From NCBI RefSeq assembly GCF_004353905.1, contig NZ_SMOD01000011.1:1-64000 (forward strand): a stretch of DNA of 64,000 nucleotides, written 5' to 3'. Position 1 is the stretch's first letter, and each line of letters opens with the position of its first letter. Origin of the DNA: Paraburkholderia guartelaensis (GTDB lineage: Bacteria; Pseudomonadota; Gammaproteobacteria; Burkholderiales; Burkholderiaceae). The notes beneath the pieces are model-generated. The model ran no database searches, was not told the DNA's origin, and worked only from the letters and a program-made list of their open reading frames with translations. This document shows positions 48,568-57,598 of this stretch, piece after piece. The position numbers and the translations under genes were made by a program.

Positions 48568-49097
48568 TCGGCACGCACGCGAAGGACAGCATCGAGCGGA
48601 TTTTTTTCGCGGCTGCGCGCATGCGTCTCGTGACCGACGCGCAGCACAGCTGCGAATTCGAGCCTCGTGTGGGCGAGGCGCCCCAAGGCGAGCACCTGGT
48701 CGTGCTGACGATTTCGTCGATGCAGTTCCGCCTGCTATTGCTGCTGCACTTCGAAGATGACGAGCGCACGCAGCGCTACTACGTGGGCGACACCTCGCGC
48801 GCGCTCACCGAATGCTTCATGGAGTTCGGCAACCTGTGCTGCGGGGCCATGAACCAGCAACTGGTCGAGCATTTCCCCGACCTCGGCATGTCCACGCCCT
48901 ATGCGCTCAGCAGTGGATGCCTGCCGTATCTGCGCGAGCTGAAGCCGGACTACGTGCAGTCGTACGCGCTCACGATCGATCACGACGTTCGGCTCGGCGC
49001 CACGCTGTGCGTCTGCACGCAAGCGCCGCTCGATTTCGTGGCGAGCACCGCGGCAGTCGAAGTGCACGACAGCGCGGGCGAACTCGAGTTGTTTTGA
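48564..49097 (+). CDS. CheX/CheC-like protein 1 ending in GELELF
   Basis: 177 residues starting MIGTHAKDSIERIFFAAARM. A middle segment LTECFMEFGNLCCGAMNQQL resembles the E-x-x-N region of CheC/CheX phosphatases. Ends STAAVEVHDSAGELELF; the last six residues recur in the following protein. ATGA overlap with the receptor-like gene. Phosphatase activity is not shown by sequence alone. Confidence 0.65.
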   Translation: MIGTHAKDSIERIFFAAARMRLVTDAQHSCEFEPRVGEAPQGEHLVVLTISSMQFRLLLLLHFEDDERTQRYYVGDTSRALTECFMEFGNLCCGAMNQQLVEHFPDLGMSTPYALSSGCLPYLRELKPDYVQSYALTIDHDVRLGATLCVCTQAPLDFVASTAAVEVHDSAGELELF

Positions 49098-49114
49098 AGG
49101 CAGAGAAAGGAAAC

Positions 49115-50101
49115 ATGAACACGAACAAGCCAGTCAGCAAGCTGTTGCTGCTGGAAAGCGATACCGCGCGTGCCGAGGCGATCGCGCGAACCGCGGCCGC
49201 ACACGATTGCGTGTGCGTGCCGGTGCGGCGCGACGCGCTCTCGGCGGCGCTGAAGACGCATTACGACCTGGGCGGCGTGCTGCTGGGCGAGGACTTTGGC
49301 GGCTCTCTCGAAGCCGCGGCGGCGGTGGCCGTCGCGCTGGAAGCGGAGCGCCCCGAACTGCCCGTCGTGCTGCGGCGTGTAGCAAACGAGCACCGCGACG
49401 CATTGCCCGAGCCGTTGCGCCGCCTGCCGTGCGCCACCTGGCACGAAAGCGATCCTGAAACGCTGATCGCGGCGCTCGAAGCGCACGTGTTCTCGCACGA
49501 CTATCCGGACCCGCTCGTGGATGGCATCACCGACATGACGCTCGGACGCCTGCGCGGCCTCTTCGCTGATCTCGAGGTGAACTGGGACACGCCGAGCATC
49601 GTGCGCGACCGCATCATCTTCGGCGAGGTGTTGACGCTCATTCCGATCGAGACCGCATGGTGCCGCGGCTGGCTTCTCATGCAGACCGAGGAGGCCCCGC
49701 TGATCGAACTGCTGCCGCCGCGAGCGGGCCGCGACGAAGCGAGCGACTTCCGCGACGTGAACGGCGTGCTCGCCGAACTCACGAATCTCGTGTGGGGTGC
49801 GTTCCGCAACCGCTACCTGGGTAACGCGCACGCTGCCGACGAGGCAGGTTGGGGCGGCGCGCAGGTGCAGGTGCCGCTGCTCATCAATCATCGGCGGCGT
49901 TATTTGTCGTTTGGCTCCGACAATCCGCAGTTGTGCATCAAGTACCGGCTCACGTGCCCGAATACGGGCCGCGAAGTGGTGATCGACCAGCGGTTCGTGT
50001 TCAGCCTCGGCTGGTCGCGCGAAGGGTTTGACGAGACGGCCGCTCAGGCCGCAGCCGCTGCCGTTGAAGAGCAGGCGAGCGGCGAACTCGAATTATTTTG
50101 A
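49115..50101 (+). CDS. receiver-like plus CheX/CheC-like protein 2 ending in GELELF
   Basis: 328 residues. The first 120 resemble a degenerate receiver (SKLLLLESDTARAEAIARTA) with no clear Asp phosphoacceptor; the rest carries VNGVLAELTNLVWGAFRNRY, comparable to the CheC/CheX active region and to LTECFMEFGNLCCGAMNQQL of the previous gene. It ends VEEQASGELELF, the same tail as the previous gene. Fusion of receiver-like and phosphatase-like parts is unusual. 17 bp after the preceding gene. Confidence 0.65.
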   Translation: MNTNKPVSKLLLLESDTARAEAIARTAAAHDCVCVPVRRDALSAALKTHYDLGGVLLGEDFGGSLEAAAAVAVALEAERPELPVVLRRVANEHRDALPEPLRRLPCATWHESDPETLIAALEAHVFSHDYPDPLVDGITDMTLGRLRGLFADLEVNWDTPSIVRDRIIFGEVLTLIPIETAWCRGWLLMQTEEAPLIELLPPRAGRDEASDFRDVNGVLAELTNLVWGAFRNRYLGNAHAADEAGWGGAQVQVPLLINHRRRYLSFGSDNPQLCIKYRLTCPNTGREVVIDQRFVFSLGWSREGFDETAAQAAAAAVEEQASGELELF

Positions 50102-50141
50102 TCAAATGCGCGCCCAACGCGGCGCAACAGAGAGGGACAAC

Positions 50142-50507
50142 ATGGCAAAGATTCTGGTGGTGGACGATTCGAGCACGGTGCGCGACGAAGTGGCCGGCTT
50201 TCTGCGCAAGAACGGTCTGGACGTCGACACGGCGGTAGACGGCAAGGACGGCCTCGCGAAGCTGCGCTCGAACCCCGGCGTGAAGCTCGTGGTGAGCGAC
50301 GTGAACATGCCGAACATGGACGGCCTCACGATGGTCGAGAAGATTCGCAGCGAACTCGCGAATACGGCCGTGAACGTGGTGATGCTGACCACGGAAAGCA
50401 GCCCGGCCATGAAGGAGCGCGGCAAGGCGGCCGGCGTGCGTGGCTGGATCGTGAAGCCTTTCAAGGGCGAAGCGGTTCTGGAAACGTTCAGAAAGCTAGC
50501 TAACTGA
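50142..50507 (+). CDS. CheY-like single-domain response regulator
   Basis: 121 residues, one receiver domain. Acidic pocket D8 D9 (VVDDSST), phospho-acceptor D53 (VVSDVNMPNMDG), switch Thr in VVMLTTESS and Lys in WIVKPFKG. Last gene of the operon, 40 bp after the previous one; likely the output of the H459 kinase and the target of the two CheX-like proteins. Confidence 0.88.
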   Translation: MAKILVVDDSSTVRDEVAGFLRKNGLDVDTAVDGKDGLAKLRSNPGVKLVVSDVNMPNMDGLTMVEKIRSELANTAVNVVMLTTESSPAMKERGKAAGVRGWIVKPFKGEAVLETFRKLAN

Positions 50508-50679
50508 TTTCTTGCGGCGCTGCATTTCACCGCATTACATTCGATAACACCGGCAGCGCATGACGTCGCGCGCAAAGACGCGAGTGTTACGGCGTTAAAA
50601 AACCCAATAGTTTGCCCGTTGTTGCTGCCTGGTTGCGCTGCTCTAATCCGCCGTTCCTTATGCACGGAGCCGGCGGAAA

Positions 50680-51642
50680 ATGGGCGAATCGAAAGCGATC
50701 GCAAGCTTGGCTGTTCCATTGTGGGCGCAGCGTGCATTAGGCGCGCCGCCACTCGCACTGGAGCGTCAGTGGCTGCTCTCGCAAAGCGGCAATGAAGTGT
50801 ATCGCGCGCGCATGCCGGACGGCAGCTCTCGCGTTCTGCGAATCAGCCCGCATGCGCGCGCGTTCATGCACACGCGCGCGAATCTCGGCGTGCTGCGCGA
50901 ACTGGGGTTACCGGTGCAGACCGTGCTTGGCGAAGGCATCACGCCTATGGGTGCGGCTTTTATCGTGCTCGACTGGCTGCCTGGGCGCGACCTTTACTAT
51001 GTGTTGCAGGATATGAGCGACGCCCAGGGCGCGCGCATCGCCGCGACCGTAACGGATTTCCAGCATCGCGTTGCCGCTCGCGAAGCACCGGCCAATGGGG
51101 GGTTCGGTTGGGTTTCTCTGTTCGGCGCGCGCCGCAGTCACGCACGTTGGAGCGATATTTTTGGCGAGCCCGCGGCGCGCCATGCGCACGTCGAGATGCG
51201 TGACCGCACCGACGCCACGCCGCTGGAACGTTGTCGAGGGCGCCTCGGGCTTTTGCGTGCTTCGCTCGAAGACTATTTCGCCTCAGTCGATCCGGTCTGC
51301 TTTCTGCATGATTTGACCATCAAGAATGTACTTGTCAGGGATGGCGAATTAAGTGGCTTGATCGATTTCGATTCCGTTTGCTACGGCGACCCGTTGATGG
51401 TGCTCGGTATCACGCTCGCTCACCTTGAAGCCGATATCGGCGAGGCCGGGCGGCCCTATGGCGAAGCGCTGCTGCAGTGCTGGCAGCCGCAGGGCGCGCA
51501 GATGCGCGCGACGGGGTTCTACGCTTCGCTTTGGGCTACGGGCTTTCTCGCCATCGCGCTGGACGCGGGCGACGCAGAGCGGGCTCAGACGCTCGTACCG
51601 GTCGTCCAGCGACTCCTTGCGATGGCCGAAGGTGCCGCTTAG
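50680..51642 (+). CDS. APH/choline-kinase-fold phosphotransferase
   Basis: 320 residues. ISPHARAFMHTRANLGVLRE, then FIVLDWLPGRDLYYVLQDMS and the Brenner-type motif HDLTIKNVLV with the metal-binding GLIDFDSVCYGDP. The catalytic HxxxxxN motif lacks the usual Gly but retains Asp and Asn. Such genes act on small metabolites or antibiotics; the substrate is not predictable. Independent of the chemosensory-like operon (172-bp gap). Confidence 0.8.
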   Translation: MGESKAIASLAVPLWAQRALGAPPLALERQWLLSQSGNEVYRARMPDGSSRVLRISPHARAFMHTRANLGVLRELGLPVQTVLGEGITPMGAAFIVLDWLPGRDLYYVLQDMSDAQGARIAATVTDFQHRVAAREAPANGGFGWVSLFGARRSHARWSDIFGEPAARHAHVEMRDRTDATPLERCRGRLGLLRASLEDYFASVDPVCFLHDLTIKNVLVRDGELSGLIDFDSVCYGDPLMVLGITLAHLEADIGEAGRPYGEALLQCWQPQGAQMRATGFYASLWATGFLAIALDAGDAERAQTLVPVVQRLLAMAEGAA

Positions 51643-51696
51643 GTGACGCTTAGGTGACGCATAGATGCCGCTCACGAGCCGTATCGGCAGCGCGCT

Positions 51697-54030
51697 TCAG
51701 GCTGCCGCGGGCACAGCTTCGGCCAATACGTTTGTCTTCGCCGGGGTGAGCAGCACCGGAATCGACTTCGAAGTCGGCGTGCCCGCGCCATCGGCGATGG
51801 ACGAAAGCGGCACGAGCGGATTGGTCTCGGGATAGTACGCGCCGAGGCAGCCGCGCGGAATGTCGTACTCCACCAGCATGAAGTCCTCGACGTGGCGCTC
51901 CACGCCGTCGTCCCACACGCTCGTGATGTCCACGTGCTGACCGGGCTCGAAGCCGAGCATCGTCATGTCTTCGCGGTTCGCGAACAGCACGCGGCGCAGG
52001 CCGTACACACCGCGATAACGGTCGTCGAGACCGTAGATCGTCGTGTTGTACTGATCGTGCGAGCGCGTGGTCATGAGCGTCATGAGGCGCGGGCCGTGCT
52101 CGGCGCGCGCGCGATGAATCGGCGTATCGAGCGCGATGGCGTGCACGACGAATTGCGCCTTGGCGCTGGGCGTTTTCCACACACGGTCGCGCGAGGCCAC
52201 GCCCAGGTGGAAACCGCCCGGGTGCTTCAGGCGCTCGTTGTAATTTTCGAAGCCGTCGAACACTTTTTCGATGCCGTCGCGGATCTTCGCGTAGTCGGCG
52301 GCGAGGTCGAGCCAGTCCACCTTGTCGCTGCCGAGCGTGGCGTGCGCCATGCGCGCGACGATCGCGATCTCCGAAAGCAGGTTCGTCGACGCGGGCCGGT
52401 TCATGCCGTAGGAGATGTGCACCATGCTCATCGAGTCCTCGACGCTCACGCCTTGCGGCACGCCGTTCTGCAGGTCGATCTCGGTGCGGCCGAGCGTGGG
52501 CAGAATGAGCGCGTCGTGGCCGTGAACGAGATGGCTGCGGTTGAGCTTCGTCGTGACGTGCACCGTGAGCGCGCATGCGCGCATGGCTTCCCACGTGCGT
52601 GGCGTGTCGGGAGTGGCGATCGAGAAGTTGCCGCCCAGACCGATGAACACCTTCACATGGCCTTCGAGCATCGCGTGGATGGTTTCCACGACGTCGTAGC
52701 CGTGCTCGCGCGGCGGCTCGAAGTCGTAGGCCTTGCCGAGACGGTCGAGAAACGCCTGCGTGGGTTTTTCCTCGATGCCCACCGTGCGGTCGCCCTGCAC
52801 GTTCGAATGGCCTCGCACGGGGCACAGGCCCGCGCCGCGGCGGCCGATGTTTCCGCGCATCATCATGAGGTTCGAAAGCAACTGGATCGTCGCCACCGAA
52901 TTCTTGTGCTGCGTGAGGCCCATGCCCCACGTCGAGATGACGGCCTTTCCCTTCACGTAGATGTCGGCGAGCTTGAGCACCTCTTCCATCGGCACGCCCG
53001 CTTCGGCGACGATCGTGTCCCAAGATTCGGCGCGCAGGTCGGTGGCGAACGCGTCGAAGCCCACGGTGTGCTCCGCGATGAAATCGACGTCGAGCACGCG
53101 TTCCGTGCCTTGCGCGAGCGCTTCGTCGTCGAGTTCGATCACGCGCTTGGCCACGCCCTTGATGAGCGCGAAGTCGCCGCCCACGCGCGGGCGGATGAAC
53201 ACCGAGCTGATCTGCACGCCCTTGGGCGAGAGCATGTCGAGCGTGTGCTGCGGGCTCGCGAAACGCTCCAGCCCGCGCTCCTTCAGCGGATTGATCGAAA
53301 CGATGGTCGCGCCGCGCTTCGCGCATTCGCGCAACTCGCCGAGCATGCGCGGATGGTTCGTCGCCGGGTTCTGGCCGAAGATGAGCAGCGTGTCGGCGTG
53401 CTCGAAGTCGTCGAGCGTGACCGTGCCCTTGCCGATGCCCACCGTGCCCGGCAGGCCGCGGCTCGTGGCCTCGTGGCACATGTTCGAGCAGTCGGGGAAG
53501 TTGTTCGTGCCGTACATGCGCACGAAGAGCTGGTAGAGGAACGCGGCCTCGTTGCTCGCGCGGCCCGAGGTGTAGAACGCGGCGCGGTTCGGGTCGTCGA
53601 GCGCGTTGAGGTGCTTTGCGATCAGCTTGAACGCGTCGTTCCACTCGATCGGCACGTAGCGGTCCTGCAGCGCGTCGTAGACGAGCGGATCGGTCAGGCG
53701 GCCGTGCTGCTCCAGTTCGTAGTCCGACTGCGCCATCAGTTCGCTAACGGTGTGCTCCTGGAAGAACTGGGGCGTCACGCGCTTGCTGGTCGCCTCCGCC
53801 GCCACGGCCTTCACGCCGTTTTCGCAGAATTCGAACGTGGAAGCGTGCTCGCGGTCGGGCCATGCGCAGCCGGGGCAGTCGAAGCCGTCGGGCTGGTTCT
53901 GCTTGAGCAGCGTTCGGTAATTGCCGCCCGTCACCTTCTCCTTGATCAGGTTGATGGCGACCTGCTTGAGCGCGCCCCAGCCGGCGGCGGGGTGGTGATA
54001 CGGCTCGATGCGACCTTGCGGCTTCTTCAT
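51697..54030 (-). CDS. molybdopterin oxidoreductase, YdeP/FdhF-like alpha subunit
   Basis: 777 residues from ATG 54030 (MKKPQGRIEPYHHPAAGWGA). CPGCAWPDREHASTFEFCEN is the family's N-terminal Fe-S-type Cys motif; SNMCHEATSRGLPGTVGIGK carries the likely molybdenum-ligand position; ATNHPRMLGELRECAKRGAT and LGGNFSIATPDTPRTWEAMR bind the cofactor; the C-terminal molydop-binding domain starts near 640. YdeP is linked to acid resistance in E. coli; other members are formate dehydrogenases. It needs molybdenum, which the region-1 transporter could supply. No FdhD partner is in the window. Confidence 0.88.
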   Translation of the reverse strand: MKKPQGRIEPYHHPAAGWGALKQVAINLIKEKVTGGNYRTLLKQNQPDGFDCPGCAWPDREHASTFEFCENGVKAVAAEATSKRVTPQFFQEHTVSELMAQSDYELEQHGRLTDPLVYDALQDRYVPIEWNDAFKLIAKHLNALDDPNRAAFYTSGRASNEAAFLYQLFVRMYGTNNFPDCSNMCHEATSRGLPGTVGIGKGTVTLDDFEHADTLLIFGQNPATNHPRMLGELRECAKRGATIVSINPLKERGLERFASPQHTLDMLSPKGVQISSVFIRPRVGGDFALIKGVAKRVIELDDEALAQGTERVLDVDFIAEHTVGFDAFATDLRAESWDTIVAEAGVPMEEVLKLADIYVKGKAVISTWGMGLTQHKNSVATIQLLSNLMMMRGNIGRRGAGLCPVRGHSNVQGDRTVGIEEKPTQAFLDRLGKAYDFEPPREHGYDVVETIHAMLEGHVKVFIGLGGNFSIATPDTPRTWEAMRACALTVHVTTKLNRSHLVHGHDALILPTLGRTEIDLQNGVPQGVSVEDSMSMVHISYGMNRPASTNLLSEIAIVARMAHATLGSDKVDWLDLAADYAKIRDGIEKVFDGFENYNERLKHPGGFHLGVASRDRVWKTPSAKAQFVVHAIALDTPIHRARAEHGPRLMTLMTTRSHDQYNTTIYGLDDRYRGVYGLRRVLFANREDMTMLGFEPGQHVDITSVWDDGVERHVEDFMLVEYDIPRGCLGAYYPETNPLVPLSSIADGAGTPTSKSIPVLLTPAKTNVLAEAVPAAA

Positions 54031-54181
54031 GATGCGGTTGGCTTTTCGTTTTCCAGGGCGGTCTGCCCGATGACTCAAGGCTACTGTGTTCCTGTGCCCC
54101 CGGAGATCACAGAAAAACCAAAAAGCAAGGGATACAGTTGCGGCGTTTTGTCATAGACTTGCCGGCATCGGCCCCGCGCGC

Positions 54182-55693
54182 GTGGCTTTACCCTTTCGCC
54201 TGATTGACCCGAACCCGAACGTGACCCGCTACGAGCAACTCGCCGACGATATCGAAGCCGCTGTGCGCCGCGGCGTGTTCGGCCCCGGCGAGCGCATTCT
54301 CTCCGTGCGGCGCGCGAGCCAGCAGCACGGCGTGAGCATCAAGACGGTGCTGCGCGCCTATGCGCTGCTGGAAAGCCGCAGCGTCATCGAGTCGCGGCCG
54401 CAATCGGGGTATTTCGTGCGGGCGCGCGTGGGTGCGCCGCAAGGGCGCGGCACGGCGGGCATACTGGGCGCGCAGGGCAAGGACGCGGTGTCCCCAGGCA
54501 AGCCGCGCCGCGCGAGCGCGCCAAGACAACCCGTGCCCGCCAATGTAGATGTGAGCCGGCTAGTGCTTTCCACGCTGCGCAGCATCGGCGCGCAGGACGC
54601 CGTGCCGCTCGGCTCGCCGTACCCGGACCCGGCGCTGTTCCCTTGGCGGCGCATCAACCAGTACGCCAACGCCATTGCGCGCCGCCATGCGAGCTGGAAC
54701 CTAATCGACGACCTGCCGCCCGGCAACCCCGAACTGATCCGCCAGATCGCGCGGCGCTATGCCGAAAACGGCGTGAGCGTCGATCCCGAGGAAATCGTCA
54801 TCACCGTGGGCGCGACCGAGGCGATCAACCTGAGCCTGCAAGCCGTGGCCAAGCCGGGCGACACGGTGGCCGTCGAATCGCCGACCTACTATGCGATGCT
54901 GCACGCCATCGAGCGTCTGGGCATGCGCGCGATCGAAGTGAGCACGCAAGCGGATACCGGCATCGACCTCGACGCGCTGGAGCGCGTGCTGGCGCGCCAG
55001 AAGGTCGCGGCCTGCATGGTGATGCCGAACTTCCAGAATCCGCTCGGGTTTCGCATGCCCGACACGCATAAGGCGCGGCTCGTCGCGCTTGCCGAGGCGC
55101 ACGACTTGCCCTTGATCGAGAACGACGTCTATCAGGAGCTGTACTTCGGGCAGACGCGGCCTTCCACGCTCAAGCAGTTCGACACGCGCGGCCTCGTGCT
55201 GCATTGCGCTTCGTTTTCGAAGAGCCTTTCCGCCTCGTACCGCATCGGCTGGGCGCTGCCGGGGCGCTACCGCGCGCAGGTCGAGAAGCTCAAGTTCCTC
55301 AACACGCTCACGACACCCTCGGTTCCCCAGGTGGCGCTGGCCGACTACTTGCGCCACGATGGCTACGACCGGCACCTGCGTCGCGTGCGGCGCTTCTACC
55401 GGCAACAGGCGCGGCTCATGCGGGCGATGGTCGAGCGCTTCTTTCCGGCCGGCACGCGCACCTCGGAGCCGCAAGGCGGCTACGTGCTGTGGGTGGAACT
55501 GCCGCCGCGCGTCGATTCGATGCGGCTTTATCAGGCGGCGCTCGCACAGGGCATTACCATCGGGCCCGGCTACATGTTCTCGATGCGCAACGAGTATCAC
55601 CACTACATCCGGCTGAACTACAGCTACCCATGGAACGCGCAGACCGAAGCCGCGCTGAAGACGCTAGGCGAAATGGCCGCGAAGATGGCATGA
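54182..55693 (+). CDS. MocR/GntR-type PLP-dependent regulator
   Basis: 503 residues if GTG 54182 is the start (ALPFRLIDPNPNVTRYEQLA); an ATG frame upstream at 54086 lacks support. N-terminal winged helix GERILSVRRASQQHGVSIKT then a class I aminotransferase domain with the PLP Lys in ASFSKSLSASYRIGWALPG. The gene is full length. Divergent from the molybdopterin oxidoreductase with a 151-bp gap, so it may control it or an adjacent pathway. Effector unknown. Confidence 0.87.
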   Translation: MALPFRLIDPNPNVTRYEQLADDIEAAVRRGVFGPGERILSVRRASQQHGVSIKTVLRAYALLESRSVIESRPQSGYFVRARVGAPQGRGTAGILGAQGKDAVSPGKPRRASAPRQPVPANVDVSRLVLSTLRSIGAQDAVPLGSPYPDPALFPWRRINQYANAIARRHASWNLIDDLPPGNPELIRQIARRYAENGVSVDPEEIVITVGATEAINLSLQAVAKPGDTVAVESPTYYAMLHAIERLGMRAIEVSTQADTGIDLDALERVLARQKVAACMVMPNFQNPLGFRMPDTHKARLVALAEAHDLPLIENDVYQELYFGQTRPSTLKQFDTRGLVLHCASFSKSLSASYRIGWALPGRYRAQVEKLKFLNTLTTPSVPQVALADYLRHDGYDRHLRRVRRFYRQQARLMRAMVERFFPAGTRTSEPQGGYVLWVELPPRVDSMRLYQAALAQGITIGPGYMFSMRNEYHHYIRLNYSYPWNAQTEAALKTLGEMAAKMA

Positions 55694-55704
55694 GGAGACA
55701 GACG

Positions 55705-56022
55705 ATGAACCCAGATAAAGAACGCGAAGACGCCGACGCTGACGAGTTGGGCGTCGATCCGGTGCTGATCGCCGTGCTCGAGCAATTGTGGCGCGCGGAG
55801 TGCGAGAAGCACGAGCGGCCTGAGACTCTGGGCCGGGCATGGTCGCTCGCGAAACTCTCGAAGCAGGCCGGCGTGCCGATGAGCGGATTGCGCAGACAAT
55901 TGACGGCGCTCGTGGACGGTGGCCTCGTGGTGACGACGCAGGCCGAAGACGGGAGCGGCACGGCGAGTTTGTCGGACGAGGGGCGGGCGTTTTGTGCGGA
56001 GGTGTTCGGCGAGGGTGACTGA
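55705..56022 (+). CDS. small winged-helix protein
   Basis: 105 residues. Middle LGRAWSLAKLSKQAGVPMSG and LRRQLTALVDGGLVVTTQAE form a helix-turn-helix and wing. TGAGGAG precedes ATG 55705. It starts 12 bp after the MocR stop, so likely co-transcribed. A precise family was not recognised. Confidence 0.75.
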   Translation: MNPDKEREDADADELGVDPVLIAVLEQLWRAECEKHERPETLGRAWSLAKLSKQAGVPMSGLRRQLTALVDGGLVVTTQAEDGSGTASLSDEGRAFCAEVFGEGD

Positions 56023-56061
56023 AACGCTTTAAGCTACGCCAACACCATCCCCCTCACGACC

Positions 56062-56991
56062 ATGGACTACATCGACAGCCTGCGGATCTTCCGCTCCGTC
56101 GTCGAGGCGCGCAGCTTCACGCGCGCCGCGGACATGCACAGCCTCACCACGCCCGTCGTCTCGCGCGCCATCGCGCGCCTCGAAAAGCGCCTTGGCAGCC
56201 GGCTCTTTCATCGCAGCACGCGCGCGGTGTCGCTGACCGAGGCAGCCGAGCGCTTCTACGAAGGCTGCTGCCGCGTACTCGACGACCTCGACGCGCTGGA
56301 GGCCGACGCCACCGTGCAAACGCGTGAAGCGAGCGGCGTGCTGCGCCTGGTCGCGCACACCACGGCCACGGTCAATCGCCTCGTGCCGCTCATCGCCAGC
56401 TTCAAGCGCGCGCATCCCAAGGTGACGCTCGACGTGATCCTCACCGAGCGCCCCGTCGACCTGATCGCGGACGGCTACGATCTCGGCCTCGTGCTGCCCT
56501 TCATGCTCAACAACGAATCGACCGTCACGCGCCTGCTCGAGCGAATTCCGCTCGCGCTCGTCACGACGCCCGCGTATCTCGCAGCGCGTGGCACGCCGAA
56601 GCATCCCGCCGACCTCGCCGATCACGTGTTCGTGCCGATGCCGCCTTCCATGCGCAAGCCCTCGATCGCGTTTCGCGTGGGCGACGAGGAAGTCGTTGTG
56701 CCGTTGCACCACGAAATCGCCTCGAACAACCCCGAGTTCAACCGCGCGATGGTGCTGCAAGGCTTCGGCATTGGCATTCTCCCCACCGGGCTCGTGGGGG
56801 AGGAACTCGAGGCGGGCAAGCTCGTGACGGTGCTCGACGACTTCCCGCTCGTCGATATGCAGATCGAGATTCGCCTCGCCTACACCACGCGCACGCTGCT
56901 GCCGGCGAAGGTGCGCGCGTTCATCGACCACGCCACGGCGTTTTTCGACGATGTGACGCACGACGCGGCCCTGGAGGCGAAGGCTGATTGA
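56062..56991 (+). CDS. LysR-family regulator
   Basis: 309 residues. HTH about 10-55 (LRIFRSVVEARSFTRAADMH, VVSRAIARLEKRLGSRLFHR) and a full effector-binding domain. The wing and linker fit the group close to DsdC/PgrR-type. No divergent partner gene is present; it sits between the winged-helix gene and the MarR-emrAB operon, so its target is unclear. Confidence 0.9.
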   Translation: MDYIDSLRIFRSVVEARSFTRAADMHSLTTPVVSRAIARLEKRLGSRLFHRSTRAVSLTEAAERFYEGCCRVLDDLDALEADATVQTREASGVLRLVAHTTATVNRLVPLIASFKRAHPKVTLDVILTERPVDLIADGYDLGLVLPFMLNNESTVTRLLERIPLALVTTPAYLAARGTPKHPADLADHVFVPMPPSMRKPSIAFRVGDEEVVVPLHHEIASNNPEFNRAMVLQGFGIGILPTGLVGEELEAGKLVTVLDDFPLVDMQIEIRLAYTTRTLLPAKVRAFIDHATAFFDDVTHDAALEAKAD

Positions 56992-57046
56992 AAGCTTGGC
57001 CGCGATTATTGTCGCCGCGGCCATAATGTGATGCCGTGCGTAAGGC

Positions 57047-57075
57047 TTGTTCGGGGCCTGATTGCCAACTACTCT
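57047..57075 (+). promoter_or_regulatory. putative promoter of marR giving a leaderless transcript
   Basis: TTGTTC (57047-57052), 17-bp spacer, TACTCT (57070-57075). The -10 matches the consensus only partly. A transcript starting about 7 bp downstream would begin at the ATG 57082. Confidence 0.35.
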
Positions 57076-57088
57076 GTGCATATGCACA
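57075..57088. promoter_or_regulatory. MarR operator 1, TGTGCATATGCACA
   Basis: Perfect 14-bp palindrome spanning the marR start codon (57082) and abutting the predicted -10. Near copies precede emrA and lie in the thiolase promoter. Confidence 0.7.
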
Positions 57089-57507
57089 TCTACCAGTCAC
57101 CCGAGCACGACGATTGTTTTGCCGTACGCCAGGCCGCGCGGCATCTGTCGCAGCTTTACGAGCGGCACTTGAGCGCGGCAGGACTCACGCCCACGCAGTT
57201 CAGCATTCTCGGAGCGCTGGGTCGTGCGTCGAGCCTCACGATGGCAGAACTCGGGCGCTCGATGGTGATGGAGCGTACCACGCTCGTGCGCGCCTTGCGG
57301 CCGCTGTTGCGCGGCGCGCTCGTGGCCGACGCGCCGGACCGCGGCGAACGACGCCGCCGCCTCGCGCTCACGCAAGCGGGCCGCACGCGCCTCGAAGCGG
57401 CGCACGACCACTGGCGCGCGGCGCAGGACGAATTCGAGCGCCGTTTTGGCGCACGACGCGCCGCGTGGCTGCGGCGCGAGCTGTTTCGCATCACACGGGC
57501 GGTTTAG
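57082..57507 (+). CDS. MarR-family regulator of the EmrAB-type efflux operon
   Basis: 141 residues from ATG 57082 (MHIYQSPEHDD). HTH LTPTQFSILGALGRASSLTM, AELGRSMVMERTTLVRALRP and the wing DRGERRRRLALTQAG. The gene is 91 bp upstream of emrA in the same direction, as in the EmrR-EmrAB arrangement. An operator palindrome overlaps its own start, implying autoregulation. A start farther upstream (57028) would place the palindrome inside the coding sequence. Confidence 0.88.
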   Translation: MHIYQSPEHDDCFAVRQAARHLSQLYERHLSAAGLTPTQFSILGALGRASSLTMAELGRSMVMERTTLVRALRPLLRGALVADAPDRGERRRRLALTQAGRTRLEAAHDHWRAAQDEFERRFGARRAAWLRRELFRITRAV

Positions 57508-57574
57508 TGTTTTCGGTTGGATTTGCGGGTTGCGTCGCGCTTGTTCCTATCGCGGCGTTTTTTTCATCTTTAGT

Positions 57575-57588
57575 AGTGTATATGCACA
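57575..57588. promoter_or_regulatory. MarR operator 2 (upstream of emrA)
   Basis: AGTGTATATGCACA, 12 of 14 positions match operator 1. It lies 11 bp upstream of the emrA start. Confidence 0.55.
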
Positions 57589-57598
57589 GGTAAACGTC

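Noticed and set aside
51892..54156. Plus-strand ORF of 754 codons opposite the molybdopterin oxidoreductase
   Set aside because: Composition-driven shadow with no family features.
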